DNA of 37,084 nucleotides from Bacteroidales bacterium UBA5342 (GCA_002408065.1 DHQI01000084.1:8714-45797), one strand, 5' to 3'; positions 25,403-33,797 are shown, numbered from the stretch's first letter. Numbers and translations are program-made. The notes: generated from the sequence alone by a model not told the origin.

Positions 25403-26278
25403 TTATTTCTTTAATAGAATATTATTATCATTCACCACATAGCTAATTCCTAAGGTATAATTCAATACCTGAAGAATATCCTCTTCGCTAGCATCGTTAA
25501 AACGACCATTAAATCTTAAATCCAGTAACGAACGGTCTTCTACAATAAAACGCTTACCATAATATTTTTCCAATTCAACAAAAACATAATCAAGCGGATC
25601 ATTATCAAACAACAACTGACGGGTTTTCCAGGCATTTACATTCCTGTTAATATTGACTTTTTTAACAATTGTTTTAGATGATGTATTGACTGTAGCAATC
25701 TCACCAGGTACTAATACGAGTTCACTCTTCCTACTAGACAAAGCTACCGAACCCTCTTCCAAAAAGACTTCTTCGGAAAGCTCACCACGATAAGCTGTCA
25801 TACTGAAAGAAGTCCCCAGTACTTTTACCTTAGATTGCGGTGCGTCAATGGTAAATGGTCGCTCTGCATCTTTGCATACAGAAAAATAGGCCATTCCTTC
25901 AAATTCTACATGTCGACTATCTTTTCCAAAAACTTTGGGGTAAGTAAGCTGACTATTTCTACTTAAAAGAACTTCTGTACCATCAGGCAAAATGACTTGT
26001 TTGGGCTGATTTAGCTCAGCCGTCACTATAGTAATATAATCTTCAGCATTCCAAACATTATAATAGCCGTAAGTTAAACCTATAAGAAGAATAACCGCAG
26101 CAGCCACCCGGGACAAAGCAAACCGCTGCCTCATATGATCACGTTTGCTTATACCTATATTAATATTTTTCCAAACTTCATCCTCTCCTATTACTTCGCA
26201 ATCATCAATGCTATCCAACATCGAAGACAAATCATCGGTAAATAAAGTCTCTTTTAATTTATTCTTATCCTGAGCCAT
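25403..26278 (-). CDS. FecR-type anti-sigma factor
   Basis: Single-pass inner-membrane regulator of 291 aa. A cytoplasmic N-terminus of about 57 residues (with the acidic DDLSSMLDSIDDCEVIGEDEVW) binds the sigma factor; one membrane helix spans about 58-75; the periplasmic part holds the FecR domain (VILPDGTEVLLSRNSQLTYP, about 95-115, and VKVLGTSFSMTAY at 151-163) and the C-terminal DUF4974 module (about 215-290, LDYVFVELEKYYGKRFIVED). In the known scheme, a ligand-loaded SusC uses its STN domain to contact FecR, which then releases or activates the ECF sigma factor. It heads the minus-strand operon with susC following after 1 base. The matching sigma gene is probably 10787-11344, unusually at the other end of the operon. 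Confidence 0.92.
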   Translation of the reverse strand: MAQDKNKLKETLFTDDLSSMLDSIDDCEVIGEDEVWKNINIGISKRDHMRQRFALSRVAAAVILLIGLTYGYYNVWNAEDYITIVTAELNQPKQVILPDGTEVLLSRNSQLTYPKVFGKDSRHVEFEGMAYFSVCKDAERPFTIDAPQSKVKVLGTSFSMTAYRGELSEEVFLEEGSVALSSRKSELVLVPGEIATVNTSSKTIVKKVNINRNVNAWKTRQLLFDNDPLDYVFVELEKYYGKRFIVEDRSLLDLRFNGRFNDASEEDILQVLNYTLGISYVVNDNNILLKK

Positions 26279-26342
26279 TTTTAATCTTAAAAAAACAGTT
26301 AGCTATACTATAAAGACATTTTTTAATATTTTCCCCCTGCTC

Positions 26343-26382
26343 TGTTTTTCGTTTTTTTATTTTTTTTATTTTTTAGCATAAC
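26343..26382 (-). promoter_or_regulatory. Phased A-tract region upstream of fecR
   Basis: On the minus strand this is a ladder of A-runs (6, 8, 7 and 5 A separated by T or CG) about 65-105 bases before the fecR ATG. A-tracts of this kind bend DNA and can act as UP elements. No clear -7 box was found for fecR, which fits an ECF-type promoter. Confidence 0.35.
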
Positions 26383-26391
26383 AATTATCAC

Positions 26392-26430
26392 AAAAAAAAA
26401 GAGGCTACCTCATTATGAGACAACCCCTTT
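26392..26430 (-). terminator. Strong intrinsic terminator after the 1273-aa PL6 gene
   Basis: On the minus strand a 15-pair stem (plus-strand arms 26398-26412 and 26416-26430, all pairs Watson-Crick or G-U, loop of 3) runs directly into nine T. It cleanly separates the alginate-lyase cluster from the fecR-susC operon. Confidence 0.9.
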
Positions 26431-26451
26431 CATTTACAAAACAAAATTCAC

Positions 26452-29400
26452 TTACCTGACTTGCATCCTCAAGATATTAAAAAAATCACCTTTCTGGATT
26501 TGAAGGAAGTAAAGTCCTTGTCCTAAATCCGGATTAATAAGTTGATCAGCTGATAAGTTCGCTTGCTGATACATTAAACGGCCATTAATATCAAAAATAC
26601 GAATATCTGCTCCCGTACTATTGCTAATACTAAAGGAACCGCTACTAGGATTAGGATATACCGTATATTCGCCCATCTGGGACGTTTCATCGATGGCAGA
26701 AAGCTCTTCCCACCCCCACAATTCGAACTCGGTATAACTGTTCCACAGCCCTGTACCGTTGGAATATCCAAGCCCTACAAAGCGGATAGTATCTGTTTCT
26801 ACATCCTCAAAATCATAGATGGTCAAGGCTTCATCACTTAAGACTGATATCACATTATTAAGCAGGGTATCATAGCTCTCGGTACTGGCATTCCAAGCCA
26901 AAACATGGAAGGAAGAGGTTCTTTCGTCCCCTTTGTAGTGCCCCACCTTGATATAGGAAATGCGCTGAACGGCATTGAGCGTAAGATCGACATAAGCACC
27001 AATGCCCTCGCCTGACCAGCGGGTGTCATATTTCCCATCCAAAGTATTGGAAGCTATATTGACTTTTCCTTCTTCATTCTGTTCTACACTAGCCACTGCC
27101 GAGATGATGTTAAGCTTCACCTCATCACCCAATACCCCCGACTGATACACGCTGATTTCTTCGCTCAAAGTTCCTTCTATGCTCACCGTAAGGGTAGCGC
27201 TACGAGCTGTCACGCTGGTATTTTCAGTCACAGAAACAGCCAAGCTTGCATTGCCACTGCCAGTTTTGGGCGATAAACTAATCCAATCTGCAATGCAAGC
27301 AGCTGTCCAGTCTTTATTGGCTCTTATTTCTACATTCTGAGTCGCTGTTGCCGCTTCAAAAGCCAAAGTATTGGTGCTTACGGTCAGCTGATCAGGGTCA
27401 GTAGCACTTTGTTCTATCTGAACGGTCTTACTAAGTTCTGCACCACTGCTGGTAATGCTCAGCGTGGCTGTACGTACATTTTCACTCAGGTTTTCTGCCG
27501 CACTTATCGTTATGGCTAGTTCGCCATCACCACTACTTTCCGAAAGCGTGATCCATTCAGCTTTTGTTGATGCCGTCCAAGACAGGTTGGTCGATATACG
27601 CAGGCTTTGGCTTTCACCGGCACGTTCAAAACTTAAACTCGATGCAGAGAGCTCCAGGTAATCGCCTACTGTAGGCCCTACATCCGCCGAGCTTAATGGA
27701 TAGTAGATTGCTGAAGCGCTACTAAACTCATCAGCACCATAGTTGGTAGTGGCCAATCTCAGTTGTCCTTCCACATCGTTGCTAATGCTACCGACCGCAC
27801 TCTCGTCGATTGTCAGTGTAGGTGTAGCTGCTGTCGCCTTGTAGAATCCGGCGCCGGCATCTAATACCAGTTGCGGGTCTTGCTCTATGACTTCAGTCGA
27901 TGAAAAAGTAACATTCGTACCTAAAGTGGCATCGCCTTCAGCCAGCATTACATTGCCAAGCCAGGTCATATCATCCGGCGCATTAATGTAATTGACTAAA
28001 CTATTGCTACTGCCTTGCACGATGTTGTAGGCCATTACCACATCGCGTGGTGGCTTGCTGTAAGTGCCATTATTATCATAGCCAATTTCAATGCCATAAT
28101 CATTATTGATCAAGGTATTGTTAGCTATGATAGCGCGTTCTATTCTGAAATGTTTGGTCAAACCTGTAGAGCCTTCTTCAGCATCGCCTTCGGTCAAAGT
28201 AATAGGTGCATCCCATTTGGTGCCTTTCAGGCCTTCGAAATAATTGTTGATAATGCGATGGTCGCTACCATAAATGCGCACCCCACCGGTACCATCTACA
28301 TCATCGCCAAAGAAAAAGTTGCCCTCAACGAGTGTTTCATTGCCGTGGCGCAGAGAAAGTGTGCCCTCACAAGCCCTAAAAGTGTTATGAAGAATTTCAT
28401 TCTTATTACATTTCACCGAAATGATCTCAGGATCACCATTACAGGCTTCAAATAGGTTGTTGGACACACGGCAATAGCCATCGGACTCCGACATAGCACT
28501 CCATCCTATCCGTATGGCTTCCATCTCATTATCGGCCCTTGGCCCCATGTTTTTGAAGTAATTATATTCAATTACATCATATTGTGACACATAAGTCTGA
28601 TCAGTACCATCGATACGGATCATGTTGCCCAGTGTGACTTTGTTTTTAAATACATTATGGTCTATTTGGTTATGATGGCTTAAGGTCACATCATCATCCC
28701 AAGAGCCTTGAAGAATAATCCAGGTGGACGAACTTCTGTCCGTAGTATTGCCATCTTTGTAGGCCGGCTCACCTATGCCATCAAACACATTCTGAGTGAT
28801 ACGGATATGATTAGAAGCCTGCACTTTTAGCGTGGTCGACATTTCATTCAGATTGATATTAAACCCTTGCAAGGTTATGTATTCGCAGTGACGAAAATCA
28901 ATGAAAAAGCCATCGTTAAAGGTCACACCGCCTATTTCTTCAGCCCGAATAAGGATAGGGTATTCCTCGGTTCCTTTGATATCCTCGATGGTAGAAGATT
29001 CCCCCTCGTAAGTACCATTGGCCATAATAACCTCATCGCCGGCGTGTAAATCTTGAAGGGCAGCTTTGAACTCTGAAGTACTTGATACATTTATAGTGCG
29101 CGGTGTAAAATCTCCTTTGGTAAAAATGGCACTTACAGTGAGATCCGAGCTCAGTTCTAACTCAACAGTCGTGGAACTGCCACTTATCCCCTGCCAGGAT
29201 GTAAATTCGTAAGCCAAATCGGGCGTCGCCGTAAAAGTCAGCATTGCACCTTCGTAATAAGGGCCTGATTGAGGAGAAACAGTCACCGTACCTCCCGTGG
29301 TTTGCGTCAACGTTACATTATAAGAAGTCGGAGGATTTGAAACATCAATAATTACATCAGCGCCAATGGTCATATTGCCCTCTACCGTAAAGGTCACAGG

Positions 29401-30273
29401 CGTTTCGTTACCTGAAAGCGATCCGGTCCAACCATCAAACACATAATGCTCCTGAATAGCACTTATCGTTGCCACCACCGTATCACCCAATTCATAAATG
29501 CCCTTTTGCGGATCCAATGTAATGGTGCCATATTCAGGTTGCGTAACATTGATGCTTCGCTCTACAGAAGGGGGTGAAAAAGCAATATCAGCAATGGCAT
29601 CTGTACCCACATATACATCATCTACTGCAATAGAACTGATGTCGGCATCATGGTAAAACCTGAGAGAATGGTATTCCTTCACCTCGGTATCGCGTCCTTT
29701 ATCTACAGCGCTATAGCTTTCTCTGAAATCGTAAGTGCCGATCACCGTTCCGTTGATGGCTGCCTCATAGCTTGCCGCTTCGTAATCGATACTGGCCGAT
29801 AAACGTATCCAGTCGCCTACAGTATAATGCGAGGTGCCAACCGATACCTTTGAGCCTCCATTGTAGACCCGCAATTCACCGTCGTAGGTAATGTCAAATT
29901 CACAAGCACGGCGACTACCGCTAGGCAGTAAATCATAAACTCTGACTGAAAAAGATTTACTTGAAGGTGCGGTAATGACTTTTACCCAACAGTCCATGTA
30001 TATCTGACCTGTAATACCCGTTGAACTTTTGTCAAAGGCCACGTGGTCAGTTTGTAATTTTGTGGCTGTAGCACTCCCCAACATCAGCCCTTGTGTACCG
30101 CTATGCACATAAGCAGCATCGTTCACCACAGAGGCACCACCATCGCTCACTTCCCAGTAGCTGACAGCATCGATAGAGCCCAAAGCATAATCGTCAAAGG
30201 AAGTCTCAATGAGCGTTTGGGACAAAAGGTTGAATGAAACAAACGCCAGAAGAGGTAGTAAAAAATTCTTCAT
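26452..30273 (-). CDS. PL6 (alginate lyase / chondroitinase B-type) multidomain T9SS protein
   Basis: Secreted lyase of 1273 aa. Domains in order: signal (1-19); a ConA/LamG-like module (about 20-230); two divergent InlB B-type repeats (about 240-308 and 318-385, each with a GW/SW-containing core such as FDGWTGSLSG); a PL6 beta-helix (about 395-855); two BACON-like domains (about 870-955 and 960-1045, ENVRTATLSI and TARSATLTV); an F5/8 type-C domain (about 1052-1188) and a T9SS sorting domain (about 1200-1273). In the beta-helix Lys621 and Arg642 are 21 residues apart, as the catalytic base and acid of PL6 are, and Asn582, Asp614, Glu616 match the calcium-ligand positions (Asp instead of the usual Glu at 614). 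Beta-elimination of alginate is the likely reaction; dermatan sulfate is the alternative in this family. Confidence 0.9.
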   Translation of the reverse strand: MKNFLLPLLAFVSFNLLSQTLIETSFDDYALGSIDAVSYWEVSDGGASVVNDAAYVHSGTQGLMLGSATATKLQTDHVAFDKSSTGITGQIYMDCWVKVITAPSSKSFSVRVYDLLPSGSRRACEFDITYDGELRVYNGGSKVSVGTSHYTVGDWIRLSASIDYEAASYEAAINGTVIGTYDFRESYSAVDKGRDTEVKEYHSLRFYHDADISSIAVDDVYVGTDAIADIAFSPPSVERSINVTQPEYGTITLDPQKGIYELGDTVVATISAIQEHYVFDGWTGSLSGNETPVTFTVEGNMTIGADVIIDVSNPPTSYNVTLTQTTGGTVTVSPQSGPYYEGAMLTFTATPDLAYEFTSWQGISGSSTTVELELSSDLTVSAIFTKGDFTPRTINVSSTSEFKAALQDLHAGDEVIMANGTYEGESSTIEDIKGTEEYPILIRAEEIGGVTFNDGFFIDFRHCEYITLQGFNINLNEMSTTLKVQASNHIRITQNVFDGIGEPAYKDGNTTDRSSSTWIILQGSWDDDVTLSHHNQIDHNVFKNKVTLGNMIRIDGTDQTYVSQYDVIEYNYFKNMGPRADNEMEAIRIGWSAMSESDGYCRVSNNLFEACNGDPEIISVKCNKNEILHNTFRACEGTLSLRHGNETLVEGNFFFGDDVDGTGGVRIYGSDHRIINNYFEGLKGTKWDAPITLTEGDAEEGSTGLTKHFRIERAIIANNTLINNDYGIEIGYDNNGTYSKPPRDVVMAYNIVQGSSNSLVNYINAPDDMTWLGNVMLAEGDATLGTNVTFSSTEVIEQDPQLVLDAGAGFYKATAATPTLTIDESAVGSISNDVEGQLRLATTNYGADEFSSASAIYYPLSSADVGPTVGDYLELSASSLSFERAGESQSLRISTNLSWTASTKAEWITLSESSGDGELAITISAAENLSENVRTATLSITSSGAELSKTVQIEQSATDPDQLTVSTNTLAFEAATATQNVEIRANKDWTAACIADWISLSPKTGSGNASLAVSVTENTSVTARSATLTVSIEGTLSEEISVYQSGVLGDEVKLNIISAVASVEQNEEGKVNIASNTLDGKYDTRWSGEGIGAYVDLTLNAVQRISYIKVGHYKGDERTSSFHVLAWNASTESYDTLLNNVISVLSDEALTIYDFEDVETDTIRFVGLGYSNGTGLWNSYTEFELWGWEELSAIDETSQMGEYTVYPNPSSGSFSISNSTGADIRIFDINGRLMYQQANLSADQLINPDLGQGLYFLQIQKGDFFNILRMQVR

Positions 30274-30313
30274 GTGTTTAGAATTAAATTAGTGAATGGT
30301 TAAGTAATTATTA

Positions 30314-30337
30314 CAAATAAACATGAGCAAAAGCTCA
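30314..30337 (-). promoter_or_regulatory. Promoter and hairpin-type operator of the 1273-aa PL6 gene
   Basis: On the minus strand TTTATTTG (30314-30321, one mismatch to TAnnTTTG) lies about 40 bases before the ATG at 30273. Two bases upstream of it is the symmetric pair TGAGC-N4-GCTCA (30324-30337), inside the spacer between -33 and -7, a position typical of repressor sites. Confidence 0.45.
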
Positions 30338-30383
30338 CAATTCAAGCAAACTATAACGAAGGCATTACTATCCAATAAAAAAA

Positions 30384-30487
30384 GGGCCGTTTCTTATTGG
30401 TATCAGATGGAGAACTTGCCATACAAACACAAGCTCTACAATAATCTATATTTCCTTAAAAAGACAGAACGAATGGGGGCCGTTTCT
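30384..30487. repeat. Two copies of an 11-base direct repeat in the spacer
   Basis: GGGCCGTTTCT occurs at 30384-30394 and again at 30477-30487. The first copy is flanked by arms CCAATAA (30372-30378) and TTATTGG (30394-30400). It lies between the 1273-aa PL6 gene and the jelly-roll lyase gene; function unknown. Confidence 0.5.
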
Positions 30488-30493
30488 ATCTTT

Positions 30494-31573
30494 TCAATTG
30501 ACCATTAACTTTTCAGTTAACACTTTATCTGAATATACTAGATTAACAAAATAAGCACCTTGTTTTAAATTAAAATCCAATGTTTCATTCACCGGAACAA
30601 GGGCCATAGAATGGAGTATTCTACCATTCATATCGCAAAGCACCAAAGCAGCTCCTGGATCAGCAGAAAGACTAAAACACCCCTTGCTAGGGTTAGGACA
30701 AAGCCGGAAGCTTTCGTGAGAAACTGCATCCAAAGCCGTTTCGTCCAACTCCTGAATGCTAAAATCGTTGAAAAGCAATATTTCGTCGCGCAAATCTTCC
30801 CAGTTATCCAAGCCGCGGTATATGCCCCATTTGGGGCGTAGAAAATCGGCATCGGTTTTCCACATTCTTAAATCATCGTTGGAATAATTCAGCACAGAAA
30901 CACCATCGCTGATACGTTTTATATCAATACTGTAAGTGCCATTTTCACCAAAGGTGATGCGTTCCGTAGCTTCCACCCATTGACCTAAAAAAGGCGAAAG
31001 CGCGACTTCATGGATGGTTTCCTGCGAGGAATATTTAGCATAGCGTATTTGCAGTTTATCAGTAGAGCGCGCGGTTAAAGTAATGAGCGGCATACCTTCT
31101 TCACTACCACCTACAGCTTTTATCTGATGCAGGTGTGTAAACGAAGAAGAGGTTTGAAATGCGGTATCGAGCTTAAATTTCCACTTGTATTCTACCGTTT
31201 CGCCGGCTATGGCTTTTAAATTATCTGGCGATTTATCGTAAGTCTTAATTTCGGTGCGCTGACGGTCGTAATTCTTACAACGGTCGTTATCCTCATCCAC
31301 GTGGATATGAAAACGAAAGACGTAAACCCCTAATTCTTCATCCATTGCCTGATCAATGTGATCGCCAAATTCCTCATGACTACAGTCCGGGACTTCCACC
31401 ACATTGCCACCGGGTGCCAACACACTATTGATTAAGGTGTAGGTGTCGGTTTTTCCATCTGCAGACAGGATGGTTTGGGCCAGTACATTTTGTGGCAAAG
31501 TCAACGTTATCAGCGTAGAGCAGATGACGAAGATCCAAAAGTTCTTATGTTGTTTGCTTAAACAATTTTGCAT
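30494..31573 (-). CDS. Jelly-roll polysaccharide lyase-like protein, T9SS-secreted, family uncertain
   Basis: Secreted protein of 359 aa: signal peptide (about 1-32, cleavage near VLAQT), one catalytic-looking domain of about 245 residues and a T9SS sorting domain (about 288-359, LCPNPSKG to LTEKLMVN). The middle looks like a concanavalin-type beta-jelly-roll lyase: DRQRTEIK (Arg106, Glu108), FTHLHQIK (His147, His149, Gln150, Lys152), PLITLTAR and RPKWGIYRG (Lys248, Tyr252, Arg253). The order RTE ... Q-I-H/K ... K-G-x-Y echoes alginate lyases of the PL7 kind, but the HxHQIK motif differs, and PL20 (glucuronan) or PL28-like lyases are alternatives. Flanked by two PL6 genes, so a uronic-acid polymer is the likely substrate. 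Family call should be taken as open. Confidence 0.6.
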   Translation of the reverse strand: MQNCLSKQHKNFWIFVICSTLITLTLPQNVLAQTILSADGKTDTYTLINSVLAPGGNVVEVPDCSHEEFGDHIDQAMDEELGVYVFRFHIHVDEDNDRCKNYDRQRTEIKTYDKSPDNLKAIAGETVEYKWKFKLDTAFQTSSSFTHLHQIKAVGGSEEGMPLITLTARSTDKLQIRYAKYSSQETIHEVALSPFLGQWVEATERITFGENGTYSIDIKRISDGVSVLNYSNDDLRMWKTDADFLRPKWGIYRGLDNWEDLRDEILLFNDFSIQELDETALDAVSHESFRLCPNPSKGCFSLSADPGAALVLCDMNGRILHSMALVPVNETLDFNLKQGAYFVNLVYSDKVLTEKLMVN

Positions 31574-31601
31574 TTCCTTTCACTCTTTAATGCTTGTGTA
31601 T

Positions 31602-31621
31602 AGACGCGATTAATCGCGTCT
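31602..31621. repeat. Perfect 20-base palindrome with CGCG core arms
   Basis: AGACGCGATTAATCGCGTCT reads the same on both strands. It lies in the 60-base gap between the 716-aa PL6 gene and the jelly-roll lyase gene. There is only TTT after it on the plus strand and no T-run on the minus, so it is a poor terminator. Its sequence resembles dispersed palindromes known in some genomes. Confidence 0.7.
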
Positions 31622-31633
31622 TTACTACAACAC

Positions 31634-33784
31634 CTAAATCAAAACTAAGCGATCTACAAAAGTCCGCTCTTCACTGTCTACCATTACCAGGTAAATTCCT
31701 TTATCCAATTCTGTAGACACTAAGGTTTCGCTATCAATATTCGCTTGGTAATACACGTGATGCCCGGCTATCGTAAAAATATTTAGTACGCCGTTGACAC
31801 AGTTTTTAATCCTAAAAGTCCCCGTACTTGGGTTGGGGTAAAGTTGCATAGCCAGAGCGGTACTTTCTTCCAGCGAAGTCGTTTGTTCCCAACCATAAAG
31901 CTCAAATTCGGTATAACTATTCCAGAGCCCAGTTCCACCTGAATATCCTAAGCCTACAAAGCGAATAATATCCGTACTATAGTCTTCAAAATCATATGTA
32001 GTAAGAGCATCAGATGAAATGTCAGATGTGACATTGCTTAGCAAAGTATCAAACTGCTCTATCTCACTATTCCATCCTAACAAATGAAAATCAGAGCTAC
32101 GTTCATCACCCTTATAGTGACCGACCTTGATATAAGAAACAAGGCTTTTTTTTTCCAGACTTAAATCGATATAGGCACCAATACCTTCACCCGACCAACG
32201 GGTGGAAAAGTCACCATCGATGGCATTGGCTGCTACATTATATTTATCCGTTTCGTTTTGTTCGGTACTAGCTACGGCATTGATGATGTTCAATTGCGGA
32301 ATACTGTCTTCGGTTATGCCTCCCGTCTCCCCTGTTTCATAAGCTGCCCCTATCAGTTCTCCAATATCATCTTTAGATAAAGGACGATTGCTCATCTCAT
32401 CATCAGACAGCTGGTCGCACCCGGCATCATTTGTCGCACCACGGCTTTGTCCGTCAATGTCGGAGCTCAGGTAATCCACTGTACTGCTTCCAAATGCAAT
32501 CACAGGACTGTTATCAGCCGGACGGTAAAAATCATCCTCCTCTTCCAGTTTCGGATCAGAGTTATCCACCTCGTCAGGCGTGTCGCCTAACTTAGAAGCA
32601 TAAAACATATTGCTGATATAACTAATACCATCAGGTGTATCGTCGTATTCCACCGCTTTTTGAGTGCGCCCGGCATAGTCTGCTATCACATTATTGATCA
32701 CCTTCACATTTTGTGGCGGTAAACTCAGCTCATCGCTTTTGCCGGCTCCCAATGTGATTCCATATTTACAATTCACAATGGTATTATTCACCACTTCAGG
32801 ATTTTTGACCTGGAAGTAACGGTTCAAAGGCGAATCCGGCACGCCGTTGGTCAACGAGATAGCCGAGCGAAAACCACTTCCTGTCAAGTCTTGAAAATAG
32901 TTGTTGTAAACTTTATGATCTTCGCCTATGATGCGTACACCGCCACTATTCTTGTTGGTATCGCCATAGAAAAAGTTACCATATACCGAGCAACGATTAC
33001 CGTGACGCAGTGTCAGCGTGCCTTCACAATGCAAAAAGGTGTTGTAACGGTAGATATTTTCGCAGGATTTATTCGAGATAATCTCAATCTCGCCATCACA
33101 ATTCTCAAAGAGGTTATTTTCAACTATGGCATAAGAATCCTTCATACTGTTGGTACTGGTACCAATGCGGATGGTTTCGCCACCATTTTCACCCAGTTCG
33201 GGAATGTCAGCAAAGTAATTATTATTGATGCGGTGATGGTTGGCCGTTTCGCCTATCCATATGACCAGCAGTGCTCCCGCGTGGTTTTTCCCTACAAAGG
33301 AGCAATGATCCACTTGGTTATTTTCGCCATAAACTGAAACCCACTTGTATTCCTCAGCCGGATCCCAGGGATTATAATTGATAATGGCCGTATTGGTCAG
33401 GCGACAGTTATTGGCCAAAGAGGAACTGGAGGTACGGAAAGCCACTACGGGATCGCCTTCTAATTCTCCATCTTGAAAAGTTAAGCCATCCACCACAAGG
33501 TATTCACCCGCCATTTCCAGGCGTGAAAATCCGGTAAGGATAACTTTGCCTTGTGTTTCGGCTTTAAGCGTTATGGGATTATCGGCCGTGCCGTTTCCCT
33601 TAAATTCTAATTCTTGGTTTGACCACGTTCCATTGGTCATAGTCACTATATCGCCGGGCGACAATGATAGATTTTTAAGCTCGCTGGCAGAGCTAATCGT
33701 ATATTCTGAGGCCAGAACATTCTGAAAAGCAAAAATGCTTATCAGTGTAACAAGGAGGGTTTGTATTTTTTTAAGATTAATCAT
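31634..33784 (-). CDS. PL6 alginate lyase-type protein with F5/8C domain, T9SS-secreted
   Basis: Secreted lyase of 716 aa: signal peptide (1-25), PL6 right-handed beta-helix from about 30 to 440, an F5/8 type-C (discoidin) binding domain at about 505-640 and a T9SS type-A sorting domain at about 650-716 (LYPNPSTGTF to VDRLVLI). The PL6 site is canonical: Lys239 and Arg260 (21 apart) as base and acid, and Asn200, Glu232, Glu234 as calcium ligands. This spacing equals that of characterised alginate lyases of the family. The F5/8C domain is strikingly similar to that of the 1273-aa PL6 neighbour (roughly 70% by eye) while the beta-helices differ more. A 17-base palindrome overlaps its start codon. 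Acts on extracellular alginate (or dermatan sulfate as second choice). Confidence 0.92.
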   Translation of the reverse strand: MINLKKIQTLLVTLISIFAFQNVLASEYTISSASELKNLSLSPGDIVTMTNGTWSNQELEFKGNGTADNPITLKAETQGKVILTGFSRLEMAGEYLVVDGLTFQDGELEGDPVVAFRTSSSSLANNCRLTNTAIINYNPWDPAEEYKWVSVYGENNQVDHCSFVGKNHAGALLVIWIGETANHHRINNNYFADIPELGENGGETIRIGTSTNSMKDSYAIVENNLFENCDGEIEIISNKSCENIYRYNTFLHCEGTLTLRHGNRCSVYGNFFYGDTNKNSGGVRIIGEDHKVYNNYFQDLTGSGFRSAISLTNGVPDSPLNRYFQVKNPEVVNNTIVNCKYGITLGAGKSDELSLPPQNVKVINNVIADYAGRTQKAVEYDDTPDGISYISNMFYASKLGDTPDEVDNSDPKLEEEDDFYRPADNSPVIAFGSSTVDYLSSDIDGQSRGATNDAGCDQLSDDEMSNRPLSKDDIGELIGAAYETGETGGITEDSIPQLNIINAVASTEQNETDKYNVAANAIDGDFSTRWSGEGIGAYIDLSLEKKSLVSYIKVGHYKGDERSSDFHLLGWNSEIEQFDTLLSNVTSDISSDALTTYDFEDYSTDIIRFVGLGYSGGTGLWNSYTEFELYGWEQTTSLEESTALAMQLYPNPSTGTFRIKNCVNGVLNIFTIAGHHVYYQANIDSETLVSTELDKGIYLVMVDSEERTFVDRLVLI

Positions 33785-33797
33785 ATTTCAAATATGA
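33781..33797. promoter_or_regulatory. Palindrome over the PL6 start codon
   Basis: TCATATTTCAAATATGA is a perfect odd-length palindrome that includes the ATG at 33784. On the minus strand it also contains CATATTTG (one mismatch to the -7 box) 4 bases before the ATG. May be operator, leaderless promoter or both. Confidence 0.4.

Noticed and set aside
30323..30508. 61-aa plus-strand reading frame in the spacer between two lyase genes
   Set aside because: It overlaps the promoter and hairpin of the PL6 gene and the end of the next gene, has no recognisable domain, and has no promoter of its own.
26452..33784. PL6 genes as chondroitin/dermatan lyases only
   Set aside because: The catalytic and calcium-site spacing is shared by alginate and dermatan enzymes; clustering with another lyase and an esterase favours alginate, so the call is kept broad instead.
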